A DNA stretch of 64,000 nucleotides from assembly GCF_003202205.1 (NCBI RefSeq), contig NZ_PDOG01000001.1, positions 1,287,240-1,351,239 of the forward strand, read 5' to 3'. Numbering within the stretch: the stretch's first letter is position 1; each line of letters starts with the position of its first letter. This document shows, piece by piece, positions 25,831-37,837 of this stretch. Position numbers and translations under genes: made by a program. The stretch comes from Halomonas sp. LBP4. Its GTDB lineage: Bacteria; Pseudomonadota; Gammaproteobacteria; Pseudomonadales; Halomonadaceae. The notes under the pieces are model-generated. The model ran no database searches, was not told the DNA's origin, and worked only from the letters and a program-made list of their open reading frames with translations.

Positions 25831-27210
25831 ATAGAAGGCGCTGGGACGGTGGTTGCCGCTCTCGCCGACGCCACCGAAGGGAGCGTCGCCGGAGGCGCCG
25901 GTGGTCTGGCGGTTCCAGTTATTGATCCCGGCGCGGATGCGCAGCAGGAAGTCGTCCCAGTCGGCGCGCTCGCCGCCGATCAGGCCGGCGGAGAGGCCGT
26001 AGCGGGTGTCGTTGGCCAGGGCGATGGCCTCATCCCAGCTCTGGTAACGGCTTACCTTGAGCAGCGGGCCGAAGTGCTCCTCGTCCGGCACCGGCAGGCC
26101 GGTGACATCGATCAGCGCCGGTCTGAGCAGGCTGGTGCCCGCCTCCAGGCGCTCCATGCGCGACAGCACCACGCCACCCAACGCCTCCAGGTCGTCCTGG
26201 GCCTTGAGCAGGCCGTCCGCCGCCCGGGCACTCACCAGGCCGCCATAGAAGGGGGCCGGCTCCGCGAACTGGCCGGCGACCCGCAGCCGCAAGATGGCGT
26301 CACTGAGCGCGTCGAGCAGATGGTCACCGACCTGCCCCTCGGGCACGATCAGCCGCCGCGCGCAGGTGCAGCGCTGGCCACCGGAGAGGAAGGCCGACTG
26401 CAGGATGGTCAGCACCGCGGCGTCCTGGTCGGGCACGTCCTTCACCACCAGCGGATTGTTGCCACCCATCTCCAGCGCCAGGATCTTGTCGAACTGGCCG
26501 GCAAGCTGGCGATGCAGGATCCCGCCGACCCGGGCGCTGCCGGTGAACAGCAGGCCATCGATGCCGGGGTGGGCGGAGAGCGCCTGGCCCGTCGTGGCCG
26601 CCCCCTGCACCAGGTTGATCACGCCGTCGGGGAGCCCGGCCTCCTGCCAGCACTGCAGGGTGAGGTCGGCGGTCAGCGGGGTCTGCTCGCTGGGCTTGAA
26701 CACCACGCTGTTGCCGGCCAGCAGCGCCGGCACGATATGGCCGTTGGGCAGGTGGCCGGGGAAGTTGTAGGGGCCGAACACCGCCATCACGCCGTGGGGG
26801 CGATGGCGCAGTACCGCCGTCGCGTCGCCCAGGTCGCGGCGGCGCTCGCCGGTACGCTCCTGGTAGGCGCGGATCGAAATCGCCACCTTGCCGATCATCG
26901 CCCCCACCTCGGTGCGCGCCTCCCACAGCGGCTTGCCGGTCTCGTGGGCGATGGCCGTGGCCAGGTCCTCGCGATGGGACTCCAGCACCTCGCGAAAGCG
27001 CTCCACCAGCGCCTGGCGCTCGGCGAACGGCGTCCGGGCCCAGGCCGGGAAGGCGCGGCGCGCCGCGGCCACCGCCGCCTCGACCTGCCCCTCGCTGGCG
27101 GCTCCTCCCTGCCAGAGGCGTTCGTCGGACACCGGGTCGTGCTTGGCGAAGTGCTCGCCGCTTCCCTCCTGCCAGTGGCCGTCGATCAGCAGTTGCCGTC
27201 TCGCCTTCAT
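25741..27210 (-). CDS. astD: N-succinylglutamate 5-semialdehyde dehydrogenase
   Basis: The 489-residue aldehyde dehydrogenase oxidises succinylglutamate semialdehyde with NAD+, the fourth step of the pathway. It has [15 protein letters not shown]-site FTGSARVGG, catalytic Glu in ALEMGGNNP and catalytic Cys in [11 protein letters not shown]. The ATG at 27210 is read from TGATG shared with the upstream astA stop; a GTG one codon earlier is possible. The reading frame is complete despite the tandem duplication of its 3' end immediately downstream. Confidence 0.95.
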   Translation of the reverse strand: MKARRQLLIDGHWQEGSGEHFAKHDPVSDERLWQGGAASEGQVEAAVAAARRAFPAWARTPFAERQALVERFREVLESHREDLATAIAHETGKPLWEARTEVGAMIGKVAISIRAYQERTGERRRDLGDATAVLRHRPHGVMAVFGPYNFPGHLPNGHIVPALLAGNSVVFKPSEQTPLTADLTLQCWQEAGLPDGVINLVQGAATTGQALSAHPGIDGLLFTGSARVGGILHRQLAGQFDKILALEMGGNNPLVVKDVPDQDAAVLTILQSAFLSGGQRCTCARRLIVPEGQVGDHLLDALSDAILRLRVAGQFAEPAPFYGGLVSARAADGLLKAQDDLEALGGVVLSRMERLEAGTSLLRPALIDVTGLPVPDEEHFGPLLKVSRYQSWDEAIALANDTRYGLSAGLIGGERADWDDFLLRIRAGINNWNRQTTGASGDAPFGGVGESGNHRPSAFYAADYCAYPVASMESEDLHLPDQLPPGVIL

Positions 27211-28256
27211 CACGCCTCCTCCTCGGTATCCAGTATGCGCAGGGTATCGCCCGCGGCGACCTCGAGCCGCCGCGCTTCCTCCTCGCTCAGTGTCAATACG
27301 TCATGTGCGTCGGGCCCGCGCCCCACCCAGGCGGCCCGGAAACCTGCCATGCCGGTGGTGGCCGCCAGCCAGCGGGGACGGGCCTCGGTAGGCGTGGCGC
27401 CGGCCTTGACCTCCACCCGGCAGTGGCGCGACAGGCGCACGCCGCGCACGTCGTCGATGTAGGCCTCCACCGTGGGGCCACCGTCGAAGATGTCGATGTA
27501 GCCCTCCCAGCGCAGGCCCTCCTTCTTCAGCATCGCCAGCGCCGGCCGGGTCTGCGCGTGGACCTGGCCGATGCAGGCCCGCGCCTCCTCCGAGAGGAAG
27601 GGCGTGTAGATCGGGAACTTGGGCATCAGCTCGCCGATGAAGCTCTTCTGTCCCAGCCCCGTGAGCTTGTCCGCCTCATCGAAGTCCAGCGGGAAGAAGT
27701 GGCTGCCCAGGCAGTGCCAGAAGGGGCTCCTGCCGTGCTCGTCGAAGACGCCGCGCATCTCCGCCAGCACCTTGTCCGGGAAACGGTCGCGGAACTCGGC
27801 CATGAACAGCCAGCGCATCATCGACAGCAGGGCGCCGTTGCGCTGGTGACGGTGGTCGGTGCCGCGGTACTCCGGGCGCAGGAACAGCGAGGCCACCTCG
27901 GCATCGCCGGTATGGTCGGAACTCAGGAACAGCGTATCGATGGTGCGATGCATGTCGAGCTGCACCGAGGAGTGGGCCAGGGTGCCCAGCCGGTAGTGAT
28001 AGAAGGGCACCTCGCGCCCCACCTGTCCCTCGATGGCGCAGCAGCCGGCCAGCTTGCCCTGGACCTCGTCCTCGAGCACGAAGAAGTAGAGTCGCCGGTC
28101 CACCGGGATGCGTTCCTCGAAGGCGCTCACCGCGGAGGCGATCTTGGCGGCCAGGAAGTCGCGGTTGTCGGGCAGCGAGGTGAAGCCCACGCCGGTTTCC
28201 CGGGCCAGGGCCTGCAGGTCGTCCAGGTCGCCTTCGGCAATGGGTCGAATGCGCAT
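27210..28256 (-). CDS. astA: arginine N-succinyltransferase, second (beta-type) subunit
   Basis: The 348-residue AstA-family protein transfers succinyl from succinyl-CoA to arginine. It starts [18 protein letters not shown] and has [27 protein letters not shown] and a C-terminal extension to [14 protein letters not shown]. Pseudomonas has two AstA paralogues (AruF/AruG) forming a heteromer, and the order here is the same. Start and stop overlap both neighbours as TGATG, which implies strict translational coupling. Confidence 0.92.
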   Translation of the reverse strand: MRIRPIAEGDLDDLQALARETGVGFTSLPDNRDFLAAKIASAVSAFEERIPVDRRLYFFVLEDEVQGKLAGCCAIEGQVGREVPFYHYRLGTLAHSSVQLDMHRTIDTLFLSSDHTGDAEVASLFLRPEYRGTDHRHQRNGALLSMMRWLFMAEFRDRFPDKVLAEMRGVFDEHGRSPFWHCLGSHFFPLDFDEADKLTGLGQKSFIGELMPKFPIYTPFLSEEARACIGQVHAQTRPALAMLKKEGLRWEGYIDIFDGGPTVEAYIDDVRGVRLSRHCRVEVKAGATPTEARPRWLAATTGMAGFRAAWVGRGPDAHDVLTLSEEEARRLEVAAGDTLRILDTEEEA

Positions 28257-29329
28257 CACAGTTCTCCCTCGTCATAGCCCGGGTCGTGCTCGCCCGCCCC
28301 CGGCAGCGCCAACGGCGCCGCGAGCACCGCGCGGCCCTCCTCCACCCCCAGCAGGTCGGCGTGCTCGGGCGAGAGCATCAGCTGGCCGGTGGGCGACAGC
28401 GCATAGCGCGCCACCATGCAGCGGAAGTCCGCCAGCTGCTGGTTGGCGATCATGGCCGGCTCGGCATCGGGCAGGGCGTGGTCCGGGCGGATGCGTACCG
28501 GGTGCCAGGCGGCCCGCCGGAAGCTGGCGAACCGCTCGCGCTCGCCCTTGATCACCGGGCCGGCATCGAAGATGTCCACGTGGCGCGAGCGCAGGAAACC
28601 CTCGGCCAGCATCTCGGCCAGGGCCTCCTCGTGGTCGGGGTGCTCGCGACCGATGGCGGCCCGGGCCTGGGGGGTGAGCAGCGCCAGGTAGAGCGGGAAC
28701 TGCGGCATCACCTCGGCGATGAAGCTCTTCGAGCGCACCCCGGCCAGGTAGTTGATCTCCTGGTAGTCGCGGACGAAGAAGTGGCGACCCACGCTGTTCC
28801 AGAACGGCGACTCGCCGCTGTCGTCCAGGTAGCCGGGGAAGGCCATCGCCAGGATGTCGGCGAAGCGCTCCGGGTACTGGGCGATGAACATCAGCCGCGC
28901 CCGGCGCAGCAGGCTCTCGGCGCTGGTCCCCTTGTAGCGCGGGTCCAGCGACAGGGCGCACAGCAGGCTCGCCTCGGAGACCTCGTGGGAGAGCGCCAGG
29001 GTCTGCACCTCGCGACGCACGTCGAGCTGCTGCGAGGCGTGGATCAGCGTCTCCTGGCGATAGGTGTAGTAGGCCTCGCGGGCGCCGGCCTGGGCGCGCA
29101 CGGTGGCGGTCCCCACCACCTCGCCGCGCTCCAGGTCCTCGAGCACGAAGGTGTAGTGCTCGTCGCCGGGAAACTCCACCTCGTGGCCGAAGGCCTGGCG
29201 GGAGCGGGTGATCCGCTCCTCGAGGCGGTCGCGATGGGCCGGCAGGTTGGTCAGCCGCGGGGTGGCGGTCCCGGCCAGCCGTTCCAGGGCCGGCAGGTCC
29301 GCCGGGCGGACGGGGCGTACGACCAGCAT
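28256..29329 (-). CDS. astA: arginine N-succinyltransferase, first (alpha-type) subunit
   Basis: The 357-residue paralogue of the next gene shows the same landmarks: LVVRPVRPADLPALERLAG, LSLDPRYKGTSAESL, FWNSVGRHFFVRDY and FPLYLALLTP. The ATG at 29329 follows GGAGGTACCGCC. The upstream open frame to 29959 is out of register with any homologue. With the beta-type protein it should catalyse the first step of arginine degradation. The C-terminus is acidic (PGYDEGEL). Confidence 0.92.
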   Translation of the reverse strand: MLVVRPVRPADLPALERLAGTATPRLTNLPAHRDRLEERITRSRQAFGHEVEFPGDEHYTFVLEDLERGEVVGTATVRAQAGAREAYYTYRQETLIHASQQLDVRREVQTLALSHEVSEASLLCALSLDPRYKGTSAESLLRRARLMFIAQYPERFADILAMAFPGYLDDSGESPFWNSVGRHFFVRDYQEINYLAGVRSKSFIAEVMPQFPLYLALLTPQARAAIGREHPDHEEALAEMLAEGFLRSRHVDIFDAGPVIKGERERFASFRRAAWHPVRIRPDHALPDAEPAMIANQQLADFRCMVARYALSPTGQLMLSPEHADLLGVEEGRAVLAAPLALPGAGEHDPGYDEGEL

Positions 29330-29379
29330 GGCGGTACCTCCGGATCGGGATACGTCGTCATCCATGGCGGGGCCGCGAC

Positions 29380-30943
<1,564 letters not shown>

Positions 30944-31921
30944 TCAGGACAGACGCTCTTCCCGCGGCGTCACGCCGAAATGATTGCGGTAGGCGGTGGA
31001 GAAGTGCGCCGCCGAGGAGAAGCCGGTCTGCAGGGCGATCTCGCCGGCGGGGCGGTCGCTCTCGCGCAGCAGCTTGCGCGCCTGCTGCAGCCGCAGGCCC
31101 AGGTAGTAACGGCTGGGGACCGCCTGCAGGTACTTCTTGAACAGCCGCTCGAGCTGGCGCCGCGAGATGCCCAGGTGCTCGGCGAGCTCATGGGTGCTGA
31201 GCGGCTCCTCGATGTTGGCCTCCATCAGGGACACCGCCTCGATCAGGCTCTGGGGGGCATGCCCCAGCCGCGAGCGCAGCGAGACCTGCTGGGGTTCGTC
31301 GCCCATGCGCACCCGCTCGAGCACGAAGTGCTCCGAGACCCGTTCGGCCAGCTGGCTGCCCTGCTGGCTGCCGATCAGGGTCATCATCATGTCCATGGCC
31401 GCGGTACCGCCGCCGCAGGTCAGGCGGTCGCGGTCGATCTCGAACAGCTGCTGGGAGAGCCGCACCCGGGGGTAGGCGCGGGCGAAGGCGTCGAAGCGCT
31501 GCCAGGGCAGCGTGGCCCGGTAGCCGTCGAGCACCCCGGCCCGGGCCAGCACCTCGGTCCCGCCGCCGATGCCCCCCAGGACCACCCCCCTGGCCGCCAG
31601 CCGCTTCAGCCACGCGAAGAGGGACTCGGGCACCCCCGACGCCAGCGGCCCGGAAGCACACACCAGCAGCAGGTCGAGCCCGGCGAAGGCCTCGCCGGCC
31701 TGCTCGTGGGGCAGCAGTACCTGTTGGGAGCCGCTGGTCACCGGCCGGGCATCGAGTCCGAAGGTGGTGAGGCGATAGAGGGTCCGGCCGGCGAGCTGGT
31801 TGGCCACCGCCAGCGGCTCGGTGGCGCAGGCCTGGGCCAGCAGCGAGAAGCCGGGCAGCACCACGACACCGACATGCCGCGTCAGGGTCGACGTGCGGGA
31901 AGGAGATACGGAGTCGGACAT
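30944..31921 (-). CDS. argR: GlxA/AraC-family activator, likely ArgR of arginine catabolism
   Basis: The 325-residue protein has a DJ-1/PfpI-like sensing domain (about residues 15-190) and a C-terminal AraC domain with two helix-turn-helices: LSTHELAEHLGISRRQLERL and PAGEIALQTGFSSAAHFSTA. This architecture is that of Pseudomonas ArgR, which activates aru genes with arginine. It lies directly upstream of astC in the same direction. I chose the ATG at 31921 (MSDSVSPS); the frame is open 14 codons further. Confidence 0.82.
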   Translation of the reverse strand: MSDSVSPSRTSTLTRHVGVVVLPGFSLLAQACATEPLAVANQLAGRTLYRLTTFGLDARPVTSGSQQVLLPHEQAGEAFAGLDLLLVCASGPLASGVPESLFAWLKRLAARGVVLGGIGGGTEVLARAGVLDGYRATLPWQRFDAFARAYPRVRLSQQLFEIDRDRLTCGGGTAAMDMMMTLIGSQQGSQLAERVSEHFVLERVRMGDEPQQVSLRSRLGHAPQSLIEAVSLMEANIEEPLSTHELAEHLGISRRQLERLFKKYLQAVPSRYYLGLRLQQARKLLRESDRPAGEIALQTGFSSAAHFSTAYRNHFGVTPREERLS

Positions 31922-32043
31922 GCGAAGCGGAGCCTTGGCCGGGCAAAGGCTTATCTTACCCAAGGCCGGGGCGAACCACAGCCCCGCCTCACAACGGGTC
32001 AGGGATCAGGCGCCACCGGACCGGTCGGCCCGGTGGCGGGAGG

Positions 32044-32259
32044 TCAGTCGATGACACCACCGCTGAAGATCAGCATCGCCGCCACCACCAGGCCGAGGAC
32101 GACGATGACGATGGGCAACACGCGATGGAGCCCGTGCGAGGGGGCCTTCGCCTCGGGTTGCTCTTCGTCCGGCTCGGGGTTGTCGTAGTCCTCCGGAGTA
32201 CGCTGTCCCATCACGTGGTTCCTTTCTTCCTCCGGGGTCTTGCGTTCCCTGGTATCCAT
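32044..32259 (-). CDS. small tail-anchored membrane protein, unknown
   Basis: The 71-residue protein has a highly charged, Glu/Pro-rich N-terminal 45 residues and one C-terminal membrane segment (LPIVIVVLGLVVAAMLIF). The ATG at 32259 follows GGAGGTCCGT. A later in-frame Met (residue 17) could also serve. I recognise no family. The strong ribosome site and clear topology support a real gene. Confidence 0.6.
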   Translation of the reverse strand: MDTRERKTPEEERNHVMGQRTPEDYDNPEPDEEQPEAKAPSHGLHRVLPIVIVVLGLVVAAMLIFSGGVID

Positions 32260-32336
32260 ACGGACCTCCTGCTCATCCCGTCGTCGATGAGTGGCAGGCG
32301 CGTGGCCCGGGAAGACGCCGGGTCGGGAATGCCCGC

Positions 32337-33548
32337 CTACAGGTTTACGACATCGAATTCCGCCACGGGATCCACGTCGGCGTCATAGTCCACGTCGTCG
32401 CGCTCGAACCCGAACAGCTTGAGGAACTCGTGCTTGTAACCAGCATAGTCGGTTATCTCGAACAGATTCTCGGTGGTCACCTTCGGCCACAGCGCCTTGC
32501 ACGCGTGCTGGACATCGGCGCGCAGCTCCCAGTCGTCCAGGCGCAGGCGGCCGGCCTCGTCGGTATCCAAGCTGCCACCCCGTCCTTGAGATGAATAGAG
32601 GTGCTCGCCGAACAGGCGGTTGAGCTGGTCGATGGTGCCCTCGTGCAGGCCCTGCTCCTTCATCACCTTGTAGACCATGGCGATGTAGAGCGGCATGACC
32701 GGGATGGCGGCGCTGGCCTGGGTCACCACCGACTTGAGCACCGCCACGTTGGCGCCACCGCCGCTGGCCTTGAGCCTGGCGTCGATCTCGCCGGCGGCCC
32801 GGTCCAGGTCCTCCTTGGCCTTGCCCAGGGCCCCGTGCCAGTAGATCGGCCAGGTGATCTCGGTGCCGATATAGCTGAAGGCCACGCTGCGGGCCCCGGG
32901 CGCGAGCACGCCCGCCCTGTCCAGGGCATCGATCCACAGCTCCCAGTCCTCGCCGCCCATCACCGCCTTGGTGTCCTCGATCTCCTGCTCGGTGGCGGGT
33001 TCGACCTCGGCCTCGATGATGGTGTCCTTGTTGGTATCGATGGCGGTGGCGCGGTAGGGCTCGCCGATCGGCTTGAGGCTCGAGCGCTTGAGCTCGCCGC
33101 TGTCGGGCAGCTTGCGTACCGGCGAGGCCAGCGAGTAGACCACCAGGTCGACCTGGCCCAGATCCTGCTGGATCAGCTCGATGGCCTTCTCGCGGGCCTC
33201 GTGGGAGAAGGCGTCGCCATTGATCGACTTGCTGTAGAGGCCCTCGGCCTTGGCGAAGCGGTCGAAGGCGGCGCTGTTGTACCAGCCGGCGGTGCCCGGT
33301 TTCTTCTCGCTGCCCGGCTTCTCGAAGAACACCCCCAGGGTGTCGGCGCCGTAGCCGAAGGCCGCGGTGATGCGGGCCGCCAGGCCGTAGCCGCTGGAGG
33401 CGCCGATCACCAGCACCTTCTTGGGCCCGGCACTCTTGTCCAGGCCGCGGGCCCGGGTGGCCTCGATCTGCTCGAGCACGTTCTTCTCGCAGCCGACGGG
33501 GTGAGTGGTGGTGCAGATGAAACCGCGAACCTTGGGTTTGATGATCAC
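32337..33548 (-). CDS. fabV: trans-2-enoyl-ACP/CoA reductase FabV
   Basis: The 403-residue NADH-dependent enoyl reductase performs the last step of the fatty-acid elongation cycle. It opens [19 protein letters not shown], has the Rossmann loop [13 protein letters not shown] and the FabV Tyr-x8-Lys active site in [10 protein letters not shown]. The start is GTG at 33548, with GAGGT upstream. The length agrees with Pseudomonas FabV (398), an isozyme known to tolerate triclosan. It appears monocistronic. Confidence 0.95.
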   Translation of the reverse strand: MIIKPKVRGFICTTTHPVGCEKNVLEQIEATRARGLDKSAGPKKVLVIGASSGYGLAARITAAFGYGADTLGVFFEKPGSEKKPGTAGWYNSAAFDRFAKAEGLYSKSINGDAFSHEAREKAIELIQQDLGQVDLVVYSLASPVRKLPDSGELKRSSLKPIGEPYRATAIDTNKDTIIEAEVEPATEQEIEDTKAVMGGEDWELWIDALDRAGVLAPGARSVAFSYIGTEITWPIYWHGALGKAKEDLDRAAGEIDARLKASGGGANVAVLKSVVTQASAAIPVMPLYIAMVYKVMKEQGLHEGTIDQLNRLFGEHLYSSQGRGGSLDTDEAGRLRLDDWELRADVQHACKALWPKVTTENLFEITDYAGYKHEFLKLFGFERDDVDYDADVDPVAEFDVVNL

Positions 33549-33717
33549 GACAGACCTCGCTGATGGGTGTCGGGCGGGGAACCTGGCCTCGCCCGTTGAT
33601 TCGGAATGACAGTGGCCACATTCTAGCGACCACGTCGCATCCTGTCCGCCCTTGAGCCGCGTCGGCGGCTGGGGCAGGATGCTCTTCCCGGGCAAGCCCT
33701 CATGCTGGAGGCACGAT

Positions 33718-34104
33718 ATGGATGCACAGACCCTGGTCGACGAGCGCGGCGAGCTGTGGCTGACGCTAGCGCCGCTGTGGCTCGAACGCGAGCCCGGCGA
33801 ACGCGACTATGCCCGCATGATCGAGGAGATCGAACGTCACGGGCTGACGCTGCGCGAACTGGAGTGGATCTTCCGCCTGGAGCTCGCGCCGGTGCTGGCA
33901 CGCCACCAGATGTCGGTGGTCGGCGAATGGCGCGGCTTCGACGACCACAAGCTGATGAAACAGCTGGTGGCGCACAACCTGCGCCTCAAGGGGTGGCGCC
34001 GCAAGAGCTGGGCCCTGTTCTCCGGGCTCACTACCATGATGACCCGTCACCGCTGGAACGAGCTGATGGTGCGACTGATGGTCGAGCGCGGCGAGATGCC
34101 CTGA
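33718..34104 (+). CDS. hypothetical protein, 128 residues
   Basis: This is a soluble, mostly helical, basic protein starting [20 protein letters not shown] and ending in [13 protein letters not shown]. The ATG at 33718 follows GGAGGCACGAT. I do not recognise its family. Its 3' end has been copied in tandem just downstream, leaving the gene itself intact. Confidence 0.7.
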   Translation: MDAQTLVDERGELWLTLAPLWLEREPGERDYARMIEEIERHGLTLRELEWIFRLELAPVLARHQMSVVGEWRGFDDHKLMKQLVAHNLRLKGWRRKSWALFSGLTTMMTRHRWNELMVRLMVERGEMP

Positions 34105-34198
34105 CCGAACCGGATGACCCGGCTCATGCCTCCGAGCTGGAACGAGCCGATGGCGCGGCTGATGGTCGAGCGCGGCGAGATGCCCTGAGCGAACGGCC
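34054..34198 (+). repeat. 84-bp tandem duplication of a gene's 3' end
   Basis: The segment TGGAACGAGC...GATGCCCTGA at 34054-34104 recurs at 34138-34188 with about four substitutions, spacing 84 bp. The second copy encodes the same last residues and a stop but has no start of its own. The duplication ends 2 nt before the peroxidase stop codon on the other strand. Confidence 0.9.
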
Positions 34199-34199
34199 G

Positions 34200-34685
34200 T
34201 CAGGGCTCATCGAGGGCCTTCTCCAGCGCCTCGCGAAGCTCCAACTCGCCGTCCCGGGGCGAGAAACGGTGGATCACCCGGCCATCGCGGCCCACCAGGA
34301 ACTTGGTGAAGTTCCACTTGATCAGGGTGGTCCCCAGTACGCCAGGCGCCTGGCGCTTGAGCTCCACGAACAGCGGGTGGGCCTCCGGCCCGTTGACCTT
34401 GACCTTCTCCATCAGCGGAAAGCTGACCCGGTACTCCCGCTCGCTGAAGGCGCAGAAGTCCTGCGCCGACTCCGGTGTCTGGTGGCCGAACTGGTTGCAG
34501 GGAAAGCCCAGCACGGTGAACCCCCGGTCGCGATAGCGGCGGTAGAGCCGCTCGAGCTCCCGCAACTGAGGGGTGAAGCCGCAGCGACTGGCCACGTTGA
34601 CGATCAGCAGCACCTGGCCGCGCAGGGCACCGAGGTTGAAGGGCTCGCCGCGATAGTTGCGGCATTGGTAATCGTGAATTGACAT
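34200..34685 (-). CDS. glutathione peroxidase family protein
   Basis: The 161-residue thioredoxin-fold peroxidase has the peroxidatic Cys in NVASRCGFT, the family strand FTVLGFPCNQFG, and WNFTKFLVGRDG with the conserved Trp-Asn-Phe. A Cys, not selenocysteine, is used. Such bacterial enzymes are often thioredoxin-dependent. The ATG at 34685 begins MSIHDYQCRNYRGE. It reduces hydroperoxides in the cytoplasm and is encoded alone. Confidence 0.92.
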   Translation of the reverse strand: MSIHDYQCRNYRGEPFNLGALRGQVLLIVNVASRCGFTPQLRELERLYRRYRDRGFTVLGFPCNQFGHQTPESAQDFCAFSEREYRVSFPLMEKVKVNGPEAHPLFVELKRQAPGVLGTTLIKWNFTKFLVGRDGRVIHRFSPRDGELELREALEKALDEP

Positions 34686-34759
34686 GGTCGAAGCTTCAGG
34701 GGTGATGGTGTCCACGATGCCACGCCCGCCGGCCGCATGCCAGCCTCGACGGTCCCGGC

Positions 34760-36880
34760 TCATGGGGCAGAGGATTTCCGACGCCCCAGCCGCCGGCGCG
34801 CTTCGGCCACTCGCCGCGCCAGTCGACGCTGCCGCTCGCGACGCTCCGCGCTCCCCACTGGGGCATAGGCCAGCCGCTCGATGTGGCGGGCGCTCTCCTC
34901 CAGGGCCGGGCCGGCCGCGCCCGCCCGTGGCGCGATACGTCGCAGGTGCGCCGCCGGGGACTCCCCGGGCGCCGGCCCCAGGCCACGCCGCGCCAGCCAG
35001 GCCTGCAGGACCAGCAGCAGGGCCCGTTCGTCGCGACCGCGGCGGTGATGCCGCCACCCCAGCCACAGCAGCCACGCGCCCCCCGCCAGCCCACCCAGGG
35101 TGACCAGCAGGGTCGCCACGGCCGCCAGGATCCCACGCCCCGGCGAGACCTCGATGAGCCAGGCCCAGAGGGCCCGCAGCCGCTCGCTGACGCGCTCCAT
35201 CAGCGCGGCGCGCGACGCACGCTGATACCCGATCACCCCGCGCTGCCAGCGATACTCCAGGCGCTCCCACTCCAGGCGCAGCTGGTTGGCCCAGCCCAGC
35301 TCGCGCAGACGCAGCGCCGAGAAGGGCGCATCGGCCAGGAAGGCCTCCCGGCCGTCGCGGATCGCCTGGGGGCCCTCCTCGATGCGTTCCGGGGCGATCA
35401 CGCCGGTGGGATCCAGGCGCCGCCAGGCCCCGTCCAGCCACACCTCGACCCAGGCATGGGCGTCGTAGTCGCGCACCGTGACATGACCATCCGGGTGCCA
35501 CTCGCCGCCGAGGAAGCCCACCACTATCCGGGCGGGAATCCCCACCGCCCGGGCCAGCACCGCCATCGCCGAGGCATAGTGGGTGCAGTAGCCGGCGCGG
35601 CTCCCGAACAGGAACTCGTCGACCCGGTCGGCGGAGCTCAACCGCGGCGGCGAGAGCGTATAGCGGAAGGGCGCCTCGCCGAAGCGCGCCATCGCCGCGG
35701 CGAGGAAGGCGCGGGCGTCACCGCCGCTCTCGCGCCGCAGGCGCTCGGCCAGTTCCCGGGTACGCGGGTTGCCCTCTGCCGGCAGCATCGCCTGCCAGGC
35801 GGGCCCCGCCGGATCGGGATTGGACGGCGCCGCACCGCTGCTCGCAAGGCGCAGCAGGCTGCGGGAGCCCAGCGGCGACAGCCCCTCGAGGGTGCCGTCG
35901 GCGAGGAAGCGCTGGCGGCTGTCGCTGGCCAGTGGCGTCCCCAGCGAGGGTCGCCAGGGCCGGCTGTCGGGCTCGAGCAGCAGCTCGGTGGTGAACCGGG
36001 GAGCGTCGTCCGTCCAGGGCGTGTGCTGCCCCTCCCGCGCGAAGTGGTCGAGCGGGCGCCCCAGCACCGAGGAGAGCTCGCGCGGGGCGGTCCGGGACCA
36101 GCGCACGCCGTCGAAATGCGACAGGGTGTAGACCCGCCAGTAGCGCTCATGGGGAGACGGCTCGCGGCCCTCGAAACGCGCCCGGAAGGCCCGGGCATCG
36201 CTGCGCGACAACTCGGCGATGTCGCCGGGGGCGATCTCGTCGGTGAGGCCGGTGGAGGCTCGGTTCACCTGGGGCAGGTTCCACAACGGCCCGACGCGCG
36301 GGAAGGTGACGAACAGCAGCGCCATCAGCGGCGCCGAGAGCCCCAGCAGCCAGGCCGTCTCCCGCCAGGCCTGGCGAGCCCCGGAGGCCCCACTCAGCCA
36401 TACCAGCGACTGCACCAGCCAGCCCAGGGCCAGCAGCGCGGCGCCGGCCATGAGGAGGCCCTGGTCGTGCAGGAAGGCCCCGCTGGTGGCGACCACGCCG
36501 ATCATCACCACCACCCGGGCATCGCGTCGGTCGTGGGTCTCGAGCAGCTTGAGCAGGTAGACCCCGAGCAGCAGGCCGATCAGGCCGTCCACGCCGTACA
36601 GGGTGCCGAACTCCAGCCATAGCGCCGCCAGCAGGCCGCCCACGGCCGTGAGCCGCAGCAGCAGGCTGGCCCGCGGCAGGCGTCGTCGCAGCTGCAGATG
36701 GCGGTAGCCCGCCACCGCCACGGCGAGCCCCGCCAGCCAGGCCGGCATCCAGGGCAGGTGCAGGGCGAGTACCAGGCACTGGCCGACGAACAGCTGGCGC
36801 AGCATGGCCGCACTCAGGGCGCGGCCGTCGGCCAGCACCGCCGGGGCCGGGCCGAGCCCCGCGGGCGGTCGCCGACGCAT
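34760..36880 (-). CDS. tgpA: TgpA-like transmembrane transglutaminase-domain protein
   Basis: The 706-residue protein has about six N-terminal helices (residues 25-215), a periplasmic transglutaminase core (about 340-560) with Cys in RAGYCTHYASAMA, His in YDAHAWVEVW and Asp in RLDPTG, then one more membrane helix near 610 and a basic DUF4129-like tail. Pseudomonas TgpA has this layout and is essential there. The ATG at 36880 overlaps the DUF58 stop as TGATG. A role in envelope protein processing or crosslinking is inferred. Confidence 0.88.
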   Translation of the reverse strand: MRRRPPAGLGPAPAVLADGRALSAAMLRQLFVGQCLVLALHLPWMPAWLAGLAVAVAGYRHLQLRRRLPRASLLLRLTAVGGLLAALWLEFGTLYGVDGLIGLLLGVYLLKLLETHDRRDARVVVMIGVVATSGAFLHDQGLLMAGAALLALGWLVQSLVWLSGASGARQAWRETAWLLGLSAPLMALLFVTFPRVGPLWNLPQVNRASTGLTDEIAPGDIAELSRSDARAFRARFEGREPSPHERYWRVYTLSHFDGVRWSRTAPRELSSVLGRPLDHFAREGQHTPWTDDAPRFTTELLLEPDSRPWRPSLGTPLASDSRQRFLADGTLEGLSPLGSRSLLRLASSGAAPSNPDPAGPAWQAMLPAEGNPRTRELAERLRRESGGDARAFLAAAMARFGEAPFRYTLSPPRLSSADRVDEFLFGSRAGYCTHYASAMAVLARAVGIPARIVVGFLGGEWHPDGHVTVRDYDAHAWVEVWLDGAWRRLDPTGVIAPERIEEGPQAIRDGREAFLADAPFSALRLRELGWANQLRLEWERLEYRWQRGVIGYQRASRAALMERVSERLRALWAWLIEVSPGRGILAAVATLLVTLGGLAGGAWLLWLGWRHHRRGRDERALLLVLQAWLARRGLGPAPGESPAAHLRRIAPRAGAAGPALEESARHIERLAYAPVGSAERRERQRRLARRVAEARRRLGRRKSSAP

Positions 36881-37830
36881 CACGCCCCCTCCTCCGGGCT
36901 CGCCGTCGCCGGGTCGAAGTGCGCCAGCGCCTCGAGGGCCAGCCGCCGCTGGCGGGCCCCCTCGCCCTGGGCCAGGGTCAGGCCCGGCAGGCGCAGCCCA
37001 AAGCGATCGCCGGCCTGGTGGTGGGCCAGCACCCGGGCACAGAGCACCGAGAGGCGCCGCTCGGCCTCGCCCTGGCAGGCATCGTAGTCGAGCCACAGCT
37101 GCTGGCGCGGCGGCACGCTGAAGACCTTGGCGGCAAGCACGCCGGTGCGACTCCACTGCTTCCAGGCCAGCCGGGCGGGGCTGTCGCCAGGCTCGGCGCG
37201 GCGCAACCCGGCGAAGTCGCTGGCGTCGAGGCCGGCGCCGGCGCGGCGATGCAGCGGCTCGTCCGCGTCGAGCGGCCGGGGATAGACCAGCAGCCGGCCT
37301 CCCGGTTCGAGCCAGGCCACCACCCGCACCAGTCCCAACGGCCAGCGGCTCTCGATGCGCAGCGGCGGAAGCGACTGCACCCCGCGGCGGGGCGCCGGCA
37401 GCGCCAGGGTCGTCTCGCCGCGACCCTCGGGCAGGTCCGCCTGCGCCGAGGCCCCGCCGGCATGCAGCACCAGGGCAGTGCGCGACCGCTTCCCCTCCAG
37501 GCTCACCCCGAGGCGCGCCTCGTTGCCGGCGAAGACCTCCTGGGGCAGGCGCAGGGCGACCCTCACCCCGAGCAGGTTGCGCCAGGTGCGCAGCAGCACC
37601 ACCACGCCGAGGGCGAACAGCCAGAACGCCAGCGCATGGGCCATGTTGTTCTGGTAGTTGATGCCGAACAGCACCAGCAGCACCACCAGCCCCGCCCAGC
37701 CGAGGCCGAAGCGGGTCGGCAGCAGGAACAGGCGACTCTGCGGCAGGGGCGCCCAGAGTGACGCCGTCAAGCGCCCCAGCCAGCGGCGGCGCAGGCGCTC
37801 ACGCCAGTCGGAGGCGACTCGATCGGGCAT
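36880..37830 (-). CDS. DUF58 family membrane-associated protein
   Basis: The 316-residue protein has two close N-terminal hydrophobic segments (about residues 35-75) and a vWA-like DUF58 domain with YPRPLDADEPLHRRAGAG, FAGLRRAEPGDSPARLAWKQ and LWLDYDACQGEAE. DUF58 proteins are regular partners of MoxR ATPases. The ATG at 37830 is used; a GTG at 37836 is possible. The gene lies between MoxR and TgpA, coupled to the latter. Confidence 0.87.
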   Translation of the reverse strand: MPDRVASDWRERLRRRWLGRLTASLWAPLPQSRLFLLPTRFGLGWAGLVVLLVLFGINYQNNMAHALAFWLFALGVVVLLRTWRNLLGVRVALRLPQEVFAGNEARLGVSLEGKRSRTALVLHAGGASAQADLPEGRGETTLALPAPRRGVQSLPPLRIESRWPLGLVRVVAWLEPGGRLLVYPRPLDADEPLHRRAGAGLDASDFAGLRRAEPGDSPARLAWKQWSRTGVLAAKVFSVPPRQQLWLDYDACQGEAERRLSVLCARVLAHHQAGDRFGLRLPGLTLAQGEGARQRRLALEALAHFDPATASPEEGA

Positions 37831-37837
37831 GGCCACG

